From Sclerotiophoma versabilis (lineage: Eukaryota; Ascomycota; Dothideomycetes; Pleosporales; Didymellaceae), in NCBI GenBank assembly GCA_012274445.1, contig JAAROD010000080.1:2294001-2358000 (forward strand): a stretch of 64,000 nt of DNA, given 5' to 3'. Every line of letters starts with the position of its first letter. Within the stretch, counting starts at the first letter, position 1. Position numbers and translations under genes: made by a program. The notes under the pieces were generated by a model that saw nothing but the letters and a program-made list of their open reading frames with translations, was not told where the DNA came from and did no database searches. Positions 32,624 to 43,987 of the stretch are shown one piece after another.

Positions 32624-34242
32624 ATGGCCGACATCAAGAAAGACATCGATATGGACACCCAGGGCCACGAGGTCGCGCCCAAGTCGACCCATGGTGGGCT
32701 CGCCGCAAATCTGAGCCCGGAAAGGAGGGTCGAGGTTGAAAAAAAGCTGAAGCGCAAGCTCGATGCGCGATGCTCGCTGTTTGTGTTGATTTACATCATG
32801 AACTACCTCGACCGCAATAACATTGCTGCTGCGCGTCTTGGTGGTCTGCAGGAGGATCTCAACATCAACAACACTCAGTATGCGACATGCTTGTCCATTC
32901 TGTACGTCGGATATATCTGTAAGTCTTGACTATGCTGCACTTCGAACTGCTTATGCTAATATATCCCTAGTGATGCAAATCCGTAAGTCTTGACTATTTT
33001 CCACCACAGACTGTTTATTCTGACATCTCGCCAGCTAGCAACATGATTATTAACCGCATTCCGCGCCCATCCATCTACATCGCCTGTGTAATGCTCGTTT
33101 GGGGCATGATCTCGACACTTTCAGGAAATGTGAACAATTTTGCCGGCATGGTCGCCATTCGTTTCTTCATCGGTTTCGTTGAGGCTGCCTTCCTGCCCGG
33201 TGCCCTCCTCATCCTGTCGAAGTGGTACACCCGCCGCGAACTCACCCTCCGCAACGCTATTCTCTTCTGCGGTAACCTCATCTCCAACGCCTTCTCTTCA
33301 CTGGTCGGTGCTGCCGTCCTGTCGAACATGGAGGGCACTCTTGGTCACCGTGCTTGGAGGTGGCTCTACTGGATCGAAGGTGCCGCCACGATGGCTATTG
33401 CCATTGCCGCACTCTTCATCCTGCCCGATCTTCCCCACAACACCCGTGGCTTCACTGAGGAGGAGCGCGCCGTCGCTGTGCTTCGCATGACCGAGGATGT
33501 TGGCGAAGCCGATGAGGACAGTGCTGAAGAATCCGTGTTTGCTGGTTTGATCATGGCCGTCAAAGACGCCAAGATCTACGTCCTGATGCTCACCTTCACC
33601 GCCTACGTTGTCGGTCTGTCTTTCAACGCCTTCTTCCCAACACTTACCCGTACCCTCGGTTTCGGATACATCACCACCCTGCTCATGTCCGCTCCTCCGT
33701 GGGCGTTCTCCTGCGTTGTCTCGCTCATCAACGCGTGGCATGCTGATCGCACGCAGGAGCGTTTCTGGCACATTGTCGGTCCCATCTGCCTTGGTCTCAT
33801 CGGTTTCATCATCTCCATGTGCACGCTCAACGTCGCAGCTCGTTACGTCGCACTATTCCTGCAAGCCTCATCGTACGCTGGATTCATCGTTTTCTACTCC
33901 TGGATCTCGTCCTCGTTCCCCCGTCCGCCAGCCAAGCGCGCCGTCGCTATCGCCATGGTCAACGCGTTCTCGCAGCTCGGAAACATTGCGGGATCGTACG
34001 TGTGGAACTTGCCCGACAGCGGCTACAGGGGCAGTTACGGTATTGTCACGGCTATGTTCGGTGTTACGATGGTCGGGTGCTACATCTTCAAGCTTATTCT
34101 GCAGAAGTTGAACAAGAAGCTGGACGCTGGCGAGGCGGCATGGGAGACTCACGGCGATGTTGCGGAGCGCACTGCACAAGTGGAGGGCACCACTATCGAG
34201 GAGGGACAGAGGTTGGTGAAGGGGTACAGGTACCTAGTCTAG
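32624..34242 (+). CDS. MFS transporter, Dal5/allantoate permease-type (anion:cation symporter family)
   Basis: Three exons (32624-32918, 32971-32982, 33035-34242) give 504 residues; the middle exon is only 12 nt. The protein starts with a polar cytoplasmic tail, then LDARCSLFVLIYIMNYLDRNNIAAARLGG, the classic first helix of fungal Dal5-like carriers. Micro-exon splicing restores YVGYILMQIPSNMIINRI, matching the conserved LMQIPSN motif of the family. Further helices follow (SIYIACVMLVWGMIST, RFFIGFVEAAFLPGALLILS, WYTRRELTLRNAILF). Family members import allantoate, nicotinate, pantothenate, biotin precursors or small peptides; the substrate cannot be told from sequence. The two introns (52 bp each) begin with the same 15 bases. 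Convergent with the rhamnose mutarotase gene. Confidence 0.94.
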
Positions 34243-34449
34243 ACGGGTGCTGTAGAAGCAAGAGTGCGAAGAAGATTTTCAATATTACCCGCGATATATA
34301 CCCACGAGTTGATGAATACATTATCGAACCCCCGTACATCTCTACAAACCCCAAGCATACTCCGCCCGTCAATTCCCACCACAAATTTTTGCAAGTCCTG
34401 CAGAAAATCGTGTAGCACTCAGCTGATTTCAGAATCATTTTTACGTTCA

Positions 34450-34490
34450 CGGTGCAGTGCAGTGCAGTACAGTGCATTGTATTGTATTGC
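34450..34490. repeat. Pentanucleotide microsatellite (GTGCA / ATTGT type)
   Basis: In the space between convergent genes, a run of five-base units (GTGCA, GTGCA, GTACA, GTGCA, TTGTA, TTGTA) forms a short imperfect tandem repeat. Confidence 0.7.
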
Positions 34491-34510
34491 ATTCCCTTCA
34501 TCCACGTATT

Positions 34511-35041
34511 CTACTCGACATAAAACACCTCCTCAGTCTGTCCCCACCACCCCGGCCCGTCTTTACTCCCCACCGCACCTTCAACAGGGCTCTCTTGCAT
34601 CCCATCCGTCATCCGCCACCACTCCTGCACCTTGGGGTTCGCAGCCATGCGCCGCATATCCTCGTCGAACGCATTACCGACGTACTTGAAGCTCGCGAAC
34701 AGTGTCGGGCGCGGGGACATGCTAAGAAAAATACTGTCTGTTGATATGGAAATCAGTCAAGGTTGGTTTTGTGTCAGACGTGAAACGGGGATGAGCTATG
34801 CGTTGGGAGATTGGGGGGGGGGGGGGGGGGCGATGGATGGGTTGAGGGGTCTAGGATAAGGGTCTCCAGACGAAAGCTCCCTGCCAGGCGCAGACGTACA
34901 GTCGCGCACATTGCTGTCTTTGATCTGCTCTAGCACCTCGGGCCACACGGCTGCGTGGCACTTCTTGTACTCGTCGATGCATTCGGGGCGCAGGTAGAGC
35001 CATTGGCCGATGCGCCGGGGACCTTGGTTGGTGGAAGCCAT
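34511..35041 (-). CDS. L-rhamnose mutarotase family protein
   Basis: Exons 34900-35041 and 34511-34737 encode 122 residues. The first exon reads RIGQWLYLRPECIDEYKKCH followed by AAVWPEVLEQIKDSNVRDY, and the second SIFLSMSPRPTLFASFKYVG, with WWRMTDGMQ near the end. These match the small ferredoxin-like L-rhamnose mutarotase (RhaM/DUF718) fold, which interconverts alpha and beta anomers of L-rhamnose. The substrate in fungi is not proven. The 162-bp intron is three times longer than usual here and contains an 18-base G tract (C on the coding strand). No L-rhamnose catabolic dehydrogenase or dehydratase genes lie in the window; the neighbouring MFS carrier is of a different substrate class. Confidence 0.9.
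34813..34830. repeat. Homopolymer G18 tract inside an intron
   Basis: Eighteen consecutive G on the plus strand within the intron of the mutarotase gene. Length in such tracts is prone to polymerase slippage and sequencing error. Confidence 0.85.
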
Positions 35042-35523
35042 TGCGGTATGAGAAGCAAAAGAGACTTGAGAAAGAGTGAAGAAATGTGGTTCTGGAAACA
35101 ATCTGGAGAGGTGTAATGAAGGTGGAAAGTTTCTGGACGAGCGATGTGTGGAGGGGTAGTGGGGTAGCTGCTGGAGCTCAAGAGCTCTGTCGGTTTATCT
35201 AGGACCGAGGCGTGCCGGGCGGTGGGCCGAGGGTGGTTGTGAAACTGAACTTGAACTATGTAATTGATGTACAAGGAAATGGTATTTACCTATCCTCCTA
35301 TGCTCGCGTTTTTTGCGCCTTGAAGCAATGCGCAAATGCCATGTGATCACGCGCCTGCTGACCCTTCCATCATGCCATGCACCAGAATCTAAGAAGACCT
35401 CCAATGCATTGTGAGAGCCAGGGAACATGCCCACAATCTGCCCACCTCTTTGCCTCTCTCGTCTATCGTCAATCCGAGAATACTTCCAGAAAGCAATCTT
35501 CCACCCATAATCGATCGAATCCC

Positions 35524-36579
35524 TTAGTTGACGACGTAATCAGTGCTGGTATCGCCAACCCAAGCGTACCAGGCTGCGATGATAACGTTGGCGACCGCCC
35601 AAATACCAGCGTAACCTGCAGCACCATTGAACTCCGCGCCGTTAAGTGTCATGCAGCGCTGCACGGTATTGGCTACCAGGAAGAAGGATAGGATCCATGT
35701 CTGCTGGATCAGGGTCCTAGTGCGGCGTCCAAAGTACCAAAAGTTGTGCTTGAGCGTGGACTGCAAATCCGCCGTACTTGCGTCAAAATTGGCCACGGGT
35801 GTGGCCTGTCCGGACTGAGTCTGCGCAGCGATCGATGGATTGAGGAGGAACTCCTTGGCTGCGAAGCCCGCGGTGAAGATCTTGGCTGCAACAGTGATTG
35901 GAGTTTCGAGATGTGCGGCTTCGAGAGTGGGGATGTCGAAGTAGGTGACCAGGAAGGTATTGATCAGGCCAGTCTTGAGACCACCCCAGATCACAACAAC
36001 GTAGACGCAGATGGCAAGCAGCGCGTTGGAGAACTGGACTTGCACACTGTTGAGCAGGAAACGGTTGCGCAGGGGCACGCCGGCGCGGTGGGCAGGCGCC
36101 TTGGAGCGCAGAAGGTAGGTTGGGATGGCGATGGAAAGGATCTCGATGTTCATGTGCGCTGCCACTGTGAATGTGGAAACCTGGTAGTATGTCAAGAGGA
36201 GGTAGGCATAGGGCGCATTGGTGAGGAGGGTCAGGGCGGAGACATCGTAGTCTACGCGCGTTAGCCGCAGTCAATTCAAACATAATGTCCTCTGCTTACA
36301 GTCGTAGCCAACCGCCCAGGTGGCGTAGATGGTCAAGATCTTTGTGATCAGGCGAGCGACCGGGCTGTACAGGCTGTACACTTCATCGTCGGTCGGCACC
36401 TTGCTGACATAACCGAGCTCAGGCGGCAGAAAGTTTGCTACTGTCTGCCATAGCAGCGTGTTGATGCCCAGGTTCAGTACTACGAGGATGGGTACTCGCA
36501 GAGGCGCAGGAAGGCGCGACCGCCGCGGTCCACGCGCCGGAATAACTGTGGCCTCGTCGCGCTCAATGATATCTGCCAT
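35524..36579 (-). CDS. Conserved fungal multi-pass membrane protein of unknown function
   Basis: Exons 36300-36579 and 35524-36251 (48-bp intron) give 335 residues. I do not recognise a named family. A basic N-terminal stretch (ARGPRRSRLPAPLRV) precedes a first helix (VPILVVLNLGINTLLW). Others follow: LITKILTIYATWAVG, LLLTYYQVSTFTVAAHMNIEIL, SNALLAICVYVVVIWGGL, WILSFFLVANTVQRC and AGIWAVANVIIAAWYAWVG, about six in all. A soluble loop (about 215-265) contains KEFLLNPSIAA. There is no signal peptide or catalytic motif. The smooth reading frame and clean splice sites make it a real gene. Confidence 0.82.
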
Positions 36580-37083
36580 TGCGCGTTGTTTTGCGCGTGT
36601 TACGCGATTGAGGGGATGCGAAAACGGATTCAGAGGAAATACGCCGCGTGGGCTTGTGGTGGGGTGGGTGTTGTGGGAGGCTGGGGTGCAAGTTGTCGCG
36701 ACGCGCGAAGTTTATTTGGGCTGATGTCATCTATGTGGCCAGTGCGCACCTTCCCTTGTTTTTGTCACCATCACATCGGCAGTCATTGTTCCAAAAGTGA
36801 AAAGAGGAGACCTTTTAATTGAGTACATCTAGTTCATCACCATGCCGCCGTCATACCCGTCCTCCCTATTCCAGATGGCAAGAAGAGGCTAGTATTACAA
36901 CCCAGTATGAACCTCACAACTCCCCGGAGCCAGCAATGCTGAAGCCAAAAGCAATAAGCCAACAGATGCAGGAACGTGCCAAGTGCTAAAATGCCTTGAT
37001 CGTCATAAGAAGCCAAAACGCGATAGTGTTACAGTGAGAAGGCCGTTGCTAAATCCAAATGGTGACTTTTGTGCGGCAGAACC
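36580..37083. other. Intergenic between two minus-strand genes
   Basis: This holds the promoter of the membrane-protein gene and the 3' UTR of CLU1. No coding signal was seen. Confidence 0.5.
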
Positions 37084-40000
37084 TTAGTGCTTACCGCCCC
37101 TCCTCCTGGGGTTGGCCTGCCCGCGCTTCTTTGTGGGAGTCTTCTGCGAGTCACCCTCAATGTACTTCAGCAGCTCGTCGATGCTGCGCTGATCGACACC
37201 GCCGGTTCCACGACGGGTCTGAGGACCGCCGACGGTGTTGGCGTGCTCGCTGACCGTTGGTGTAGCAGCAGCTGGGCGGAGAGGGTTCCTGCCAGTGAGC
37301 TGGACGCGGCGAATACGGCCAGCAGCAATGTCGTTAAGCTGCTTCTGCTGGCTGACGGCACTCTGTGTGAGCTGCTCCAACCAGCTCTCGGCCTCCTTGG
37401 TGTTGCGGTCCTCGGCGCCGAGAACATCCTTGAAGATGTTGTACGACTCGCGCATGCGGTTGACGGCACCGCGCATGTCCTTGTCAAGGGCAAGCGCCTG
37501 GGCTGTCTGGAACAGCAGAGTAGCAGTGTTGATCGAGTTCTTGCCAGAGACATCCTCACAGATCTTGAGAGAGGCCTCGAACCAGATGCGCGACTCGTGG
37601 TACTGCTTCATGGCCTGCAGCATAACAGCGGCGTTGTTAAGAGTAGTGATCGAGTCAGGGTGGTCAGGCCCGTAGATGATCTTCCACAGCTCAAGGGCGT
37701 GGCGAACGTAGATGAGGGCGCCCTTGGTGTTACCCGCGGCGTGCTCGAACAGACCGAGGTTCAAGTAAGCAAGCACAGTGTCAGCATGGTCTACACCGAG
37801 GGTGCGTTCGGAGACAATGACAGCCTTGTGGGCAAGCTCGAGAGCAGACTGCTTGTCCTCCAGGTTGAAAAGGAGGTTGGACAAGGTGTGGTAAGCGCGA
37901 GCAACTTCAGGGTGCAGCACGCCGTAGATCTGCTCGTGCAGCTGCAGAGACTCGAGGAGCAGCTCCTGGCCGAGCTCCTTCTGATCCTGAGCAACGGACA
38001 TGCGACCGGCCTCAAGAGCCTCTTCAGCTAACAAGCTCTTGGGCGAAGCCTCCTTAATAACAGGAACAATGTTCAAAACATCGTCGGCGTGGAAGGTCTG
38101 CGCCGCGCGGGCTGGAGCTGGGCTCTCTGTGCGAGGCGGCGAAGCCTGCTTGCTCTTGTTCTTCTTCTTGCCCGATGAAGAGTTGCCGTTGGTCTGAGGA
38201 GCAGGAGTAGATTTAGCAGCAGGGACGCTGGAGAGAGCCTCCTTGGTGAAGGCGTACTGCTTGCTCTCCAACTGCAAACCAAGCTTGAGCGAGACCTCAC
38301 GAAGCAGCTGCAGCTCCTTACCGGTCTCGACCCAGTTCCCGCCAAGCGCGTTGAGGTTGTAGCGGTAGCGGAGAGCAACCTGAGCGACAACCTCTTGCTT
38401 CAAGGTCTCGGGGGTGAGCTCCTCGAAGCTGAAGTCAGCCTCAGGATAGATGGACTTGAGGCTGTTGTCAGACTCAGCAACAGGCCTAGGATTGGCCTCT
38501 GCGCCCAGCAAGCAGTTGAGAAGATGCGCAACGCAGGCGTTGGCGAAAGGAGCAGGGATGTTTCGAAGCTTGGAGTTGGCGAAGTGCTTGAAGCCACGGG
38601 CGATCATCTCCTGGACGACAAGGCGCTTCAAAGCCTGGAGACGAGGATCAGGCTTGTCGGCAAGCTCAGTAATCTTTCCGAGATAGCGCATGTTGACACC
38701 ACGCTTATGCAGAAGTGCGCTCAAAGACTGGCCGTCCATGGGAAAGCCAACCTCGCCATCCTTGAGCTCCTGTATCAGGCGCGGAATGACTTCAGAATGT
38801 AGGTGTTCGCAAGCAGCGCGGACGTCAGCCTCATCCTTGGCCCACTCAGCCTTGTCCTCATCGGACTGCGGGTTCTGGCCAGAAAAGACGTCAGGGTTGA
38901 GGGCGAAAGTGAAGCCAGAGATGTCGACGCGGTCCTGATCCTCCGCCTTCTTCTCAGGCTCAGCGTCGCCGTCAGCCTTCTTTTCGGTCTTTGCAGCCTT
39001 CTTACCGGCCTTCTTGTCCGTCTTCTCCGTCTTCTCCTCATCCTCAGATGACTCTTCCTCAGACGAAGACTCCTCCTCCGAAGATTCCTCGTCAGAAGAT
39101 GACTCCTCGTCTGCCTTCTTCGCCGCTGGTGTCTCCTCCTGCTTCGCGCTCTTCTTCTTTTCAAGCTCGTTCTTGACGTATTCACGGAGCTTCAGGCGGC
39201 CGTACGACTCAACAAGCTCGGGACGGAGGGTGGCCATGCGGTGGGGGTAGTCCTTCTCGGAAGATTTTGTCTCGCCCTCCTTGGCGGGCTCGCTCCAGTG
39301 GGCCTCGATCCAGGCAACATCGAGAGGAGTGAGGCGGTAGAGGTCAAGAGCGTAGCGCCTGCCGTCAGTGCCAATGAGACCCTTGGTCTCAACACTACCC
39401 TCCAACTCATGCCTAACGTTGTCCTTATCCCATACAGGGTGCTTCTTGACACGCAGAGCCTTTGACAACTGCTCGAACAGAGGAACGAAAGACTTGTCGT
39501 CGGCGACAATCTCCTTGCCCTCAACCGCGCCGTAGTCGATCTGGTGCTCGCCGGGGTCGCGCTGCTTGAAGATACCTGGAACGATGCTCTGACCAACAAT
39601 ACGCTTGCCAAGGTAGTCAACGACAACGGTCCCGGAAGTGAACAGGTTAGGGATGTCCAAGTTGTTGACGGCGCGAACACCGAAGACGTCCTTACCCACA
39701 GCCACGCGAGCAGCCTCGTCACCACCCTCAGTGCCGAATGTACCGACACCGTCAGCGCCAAAAGAGTAGAAGATGTTGTTGTAAACAAAGATCTGGGCGT
39801 CCTTGGCTTCTGTAGGGTTGAGAGGGGCAATCTCGCCGCGGGCTACCAGCATAGCACCGCGAGTGGCTGCGTCGTTGTAGTCAGCGAAGAGCTTCGATGT
39901 GAGGCGCTCGCGGAAGACACGGTCGTGGACAGCCTCCTTGGGCATCTCACGTGTCGACTGGAACTCCTCATTCCAATCGCGCAGAGTCTCGGTGTTCTCA

Positions 40001-41098
40001 ACGCCTGAGATCAGATAGCTCTCTTGCGTTCGTGCGAGGTCGGGCTGATGTGTGGTGAGGGCGGAGGTGGGCGCTGGGACCAGCCATGGGTTCGCGGGAA
40101 TGGCGTTCGAGAGCTGGAAGATGGTCAGGAGCTCCTTCTGTGCGTTGTGGTCTAGCAGCTTCTGGAAGGAGTCCTTGAAGGAGGGCGAGATGGCGTCAAG
40201 CAGGCTCAGCAGCGAGTGTGCGTGGCGTGCCTTGGGCCCGTCGCGGGGCGAGGGGTCAAAGCTGGCATTCGACGACTTGTTGACGTAGAAGCCAGAAACG
40301 TGCGAGGTGATGTGGTGCTGCTCGTTCTCGTTGGTGTTGACGACCAGGTAGATCAGGTGGCCCTTGGATCGCAGGTGGTAGGGCGGGGGGTTCCATGGCG
40401 AGACGGCGATGGACTTGATGGTCTTAGGCGCAGGCTCCTGGACGGGGGGAAGCAGCTGCTGAACGGCACCTCCAGCTTTGAAGTCGTAATCAGCCAGCGG
40501 CGACTGCTCAGGGCCGTCCTCCTTGGCCTTCCCCGACTGGTCGAGTCCCACTGTGTCGTGCAGCGAAACACCAGCCAGGATGCCGTGCAGCGCATCGGTG
40601 CGGTCGCCGGCAGCGCCAATCAGCTCGCGCACGCGGATGACATGTAACCGGGCCTCCTTCTCGGTGTATGCATCCTCCACCAGCGTCACGACAGAGTCAG
40701 CCTTCAGCCCCTCGACCTCGGACAGCTCGACGTAGTCGTTGATGCGCTTGCCCTCGTGCTCGAGGTGGAAGCACGAGTACTGGAACGTGTGCGGCATCTC
40801 AATGATGGACTGGCGCAGGTCCTGCACCTGCTCGGCGGTCGAGATGGTCATCTGCATCTCGAAGGGCTCATGAGGCAGCTTGATGGTGATCTGGAAGATG
40901 CCGTTGGCACCCTCCTCCTCCGTCTGCTCTACCTCGCCATTGGTGTTCTTGTCCTCGACTGGCGCTTGGGCAGCCTCTGGTGATGCATCGTCGTTAGCCA
41001 TGAAGTGCTCTAGCCCACGGCCGTGGGGGCAGTCTCTGTTGGTGATGATGTCTATGTCGTGTGGGGGGGAGCTCACCAGGCTTGGTAGCGTCAGACAT
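37084..41098 (-). CDS. CLU1: CLU1 / clustered mitochondria protein homologue
   Basis: Large cytosolic protein required for normal mitochondrial distribution and reported with eIF3 in yeast. A 22-nt first exon (41077-41098, MSDATKP) joins 37084-41009 through an intron 41010-41076 to give 1315 residues. An ATG at 41001 is an alternative start that drops ten residues. Domains in order: an N-terminal ubiquitin-like region (FQITIKLPHEPFEMQMT), the Clu region (RDWNEEFQSTREMP, RGAMLVARGEIAPLNP, HPVWDKDNVRHELEGS), a Lys/Glu/Ser-rich acidic stretch (about 660-720), the CLU-central part (GKITELADKPDPRLQALKRL), and C-terminal TPR repeats (TVLAYLNLGLFEHAAGNTKG, DSITTLNNAAVMLQAM). It ends in a basic tail, RGQANPRRRGGKH. 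Only one intron, at the extreme 5' end. Confidence 0.95.
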
Positions 41099-41751
41099 AA
41101 TTCTACTCAGCACGCGGGGCTACAACAGCAATTACTCCTCAAAAGAACGGCTGCAGAAGGAAGGAACGGATGGAGATGGTGAAGATAATATACACGAGAA
41201 GCGCATCAATGTACAATGACGCCCTCTGGAGATGGACTCGAGTGTTGTTTAGCTGTCACTACCCGCGGGCGAAAAAAGTTCGACTGCGCATGCCGGCTAT
41301 TCCCGCTAAGACATGCATGCTTGCACTTGCACCCTCCAAACGACACAGGACAAGGGTATTGCCGAGTAACCGCCCCCATGAGCAGCCTGGTGGATCTGCC
41401 ATGCATCTGGGTCTGGGGCAGGCTGACACCCTCTGTTCGCTCTGCGGCTGCAGGTTCTGCACACTTCGCTATCACGACAGCAGCGTGTCCGACTTCATGA
41501 TGCGGTGCTTGTTGCCGTCGCCCTTAGTACGCGGGCAGCTTCTTGGCCCGCACTGGCCTGTTTTGGGGTGAGATTGCACGCGTCGCCATGTCCACACTGC
41601 TCCATTGCCCACCATTCCATCGCCTTGACCTCTCTTTTGCCGCAATCCAGTCCTTCATTTCCTTTCTTTCCCTTTCTAGTCAATTGAGCGCCTAGACCGC
41701 CATCTCCCGCCACGTGTGCCCTCACGCGACAGCCCGGGCCGGCGCGCCATA
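41099..41751. promoter_or_regulatory. Divergent promoter between CLU1 and the mitochondrial ATPase
   Basis: The 653 bp between the two start codons hold both promoters. Both genes have mitochondria-linked products, so shared control is possible but not shown. Pyrimidine-rich leader sequence precedes the ATG at 41752. Open stretches here are short and unconvincing. Confidence 0.5.
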
Positions 41752-43570
41752 ATGTTAATACTGCGACCCGTATTGAGGTGCGTCATTGCGCGGTCCCAGA
41801 TCACCAGCAGACAAGCACCCTTCTTGCAAAGGTTCCAGCAGGCCGGCTCCGTGGGGACCCAGCACCAGCACCCACGGTTTCTTACTGGCCAGTCTGGACC
41901 ACCAACGCCTGGCAATGATACTCCCAACCCTGTTGACGATGCCACTGAGGAACAGGAGGAGGATGCAAGAGAATCAAAGAAAGAAAAATGGAAAGGTACA
42001 GCTTTCAAGATGTTTGAAGCTGCTGCAACGACTGGAGCCAGCATCTTCATCCTAGGTTGTGTTGGTATCACTTACACCAGATACTACAAGTGGAATGTGC
42101 TCGAAAAGATGGAGAACGCATTTAGAGAGGGCGATCCAGTGCTCGAGCTCGCCGCGAATGGTAAAGAGATACCGATGGACCCTTCGAAGGGCGAGATCGA
42201 AAAAGCAGAAGACGAGTACGACCGATGGATTCCACGTGACGAACAAGAAAGGATCAACAAGATCATCAGTGGTGAGACCAAGGGCCGCTATCATCTGCTC
42301 CTCGGTGAGAAAGGCACTGGAAAGAGCTCCATGCTCATCGACGCTATGTCCAAGGTCAACGGTGAAGGATGCTCCATGATGGAAGCGCACGCGGACCTGG
42401 AGGTTTTCCGCGTCAGGCTTGGACGCTGCCTTGATTTTGAATATCATGAAGACAACATTGGCTCCCTGTTCTCCATCCGCGGCCCTCGTGACGCCGGCGC
42501 CATCCTTGACATCGAACGCGCCTTCAACAAACTCGAAAAGGTTGCCCTTCGTCGACGCGCTAAGAGAGGTCGCCCGCTCATCCTTATCATCAACCAAGCC
42601 CATCTGATACGTGACGACAAAGACGGTCGTGATCTCCTCGAACTCATTCAGCAGCGTGCCGAACAATGGGCGGCCTCCAACCTCGCAACCATCATCATCA
42701 ACTCGGACAAATACTGGGTCTTCGAGCGCCTAAAGCAGTATGCCACGCGCATGGAGGTGCACCAGATCAAGGACCTGACCAAGGATCGCGCAATGCAAGC
42801 TCTCCGCAACTACCGCATGAAGTACTGGAATGAAAAGACATCGAACAGCGTGCTTGAGGAAGTATATGACAAGATAGGAGGTCGTCTGACCTTCCTCAAC
42901 CGCGTTGCCAAGTCCGAAGACATGCTTGCTAAGTGCGATCACATCTGTGAGATGGAGAAGATCTGGTTCCTGAACAACTGCGCCATCCTAGGCGAGGAGA
43001 TGGACGACGACGTTATGGATCAGCAGAAGTACGCCGTAAGTCTTAATCTTCTCATCTCCTATAATCCTCCCTGCTACTTTAAACGTCAATGATTCATGCT
43101 GATGTATATGACAGTCCACAGCTATGGTCCTAGCAAACGCCTTGTACCACCGCTACGACGAAATGGAAACAAACTACGACCCCAAGCATGGACATATCCT
43201 GCCCGAAATCCCCCTGCACCGTGCGCGCTTCATCATGACGCGCAGCGACTTTATCCGGCAACACCACGAACTCAGCATCTTCGCTATCGACAGCAGTGCC
43301 ATGGTGCGCGCTGATAGTGTGCCGATGCAAAGAGCCTTCAATGAAATTTGCAGCGAGCCGGGCTTTGAGAAGTTCTTGGACGCTACGCTAGACAGAATTA
43401 GTGGTATTGAGTCTCTCGGCCGTACAAAGGAACTTACCTTCAAGGACCTTTGGGATGGTGGGAAGTACAAGCTTACTACTAGGAATAAGAAGGGCGAAGA
43501 GACGGGGAGTGTGGAGATGGAGACGCTGGAAAAACCTGAGAAAGATGATGATGATGGTGAGGATGACTAA
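41752..43570 (+). CDS. Mitochondrial P-loop (AAA+-type) ATPase, fungal conserved
   Basis: Exons 41752-43035 and 43115-43570 encode 579 residues. The N-terminus is a likely mitochondrial presequence (MLILRPVLRCVIARSQITSR), followed by a polar linker and one membrane helix (GASIFILGCVGITYTRYY, about 97-114). The ATPase part begins with RWIPRDEQERINKIISG; the Walker A motif is GEKGTGKSS (about 185-193) and the Walker B-like strand LILIINQAHLI (about 276). Downstream are RMEVHQIKDLTKDRAMQALRNY and GGRLTFLNRVAKSEDM, resembling the AAA lid, then a winged-helix-like C-terminal part and an acidic tail. It may work in inner-membrane protein or mtDNA maintenance; the precise role is unknown. I chose the ATG at 41752 because it gives the best presequence. 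Confidence 0.88.
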
Positions 43571-43987
43571 GCGGTTGATGGATATCAAGGCTGGATGGAG
43601 CTAGGCAAACATCTGTACGATAAGACGAAGGTTGCCACGACTGTGCTGATCGATGTGTATCGGCAAGCGTGTCTGGTTCATGGAGGAATTCATTGCTTTT
43701 GTTACATTGGTGCTGGTTAGACGGTGGATATACCCGTCTTGGACATCTGCGTTTTTGGAAATCTTTTCAAGTCACTCATACATGTACAAAGTCTCTTCGA
43801 ACTTTCTTGAATGGTTTCAATACAGTATCAAGCACATTGCTCGCCTCCAAACGCCGTATCTATGTTGGGGTATACCGCTAACCATAGCTTAGAAAGGGCA
43901 ACACTGACATGCCGTCATACCAATGGCAATACAAGGCTCAACAAAGGAAACACTAACAGGCGAAATACCCAGCCATCAGCTGCGGCC
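43571..43987. other. Convergent 3' flanks, no gene seen
   Basis: The space between the stops of the ATPase gene and the convergent membrane-protein gene. No coding signal was seen. Confidence 0.5.

Noticed and set aside
33075..34179. Opposite-strand and out-of-frame open stretches over the MFS gene
   Set aside because: Shadows of a codon-biased gene with clear membrane-transporter content on the plus strand.
37069..40983. Several long plus-strand open frames inside CLU1
   Set aside because: Antisense shadows of a highly biased coding sequence; CLU1 on the minus strand has continuous family homology.
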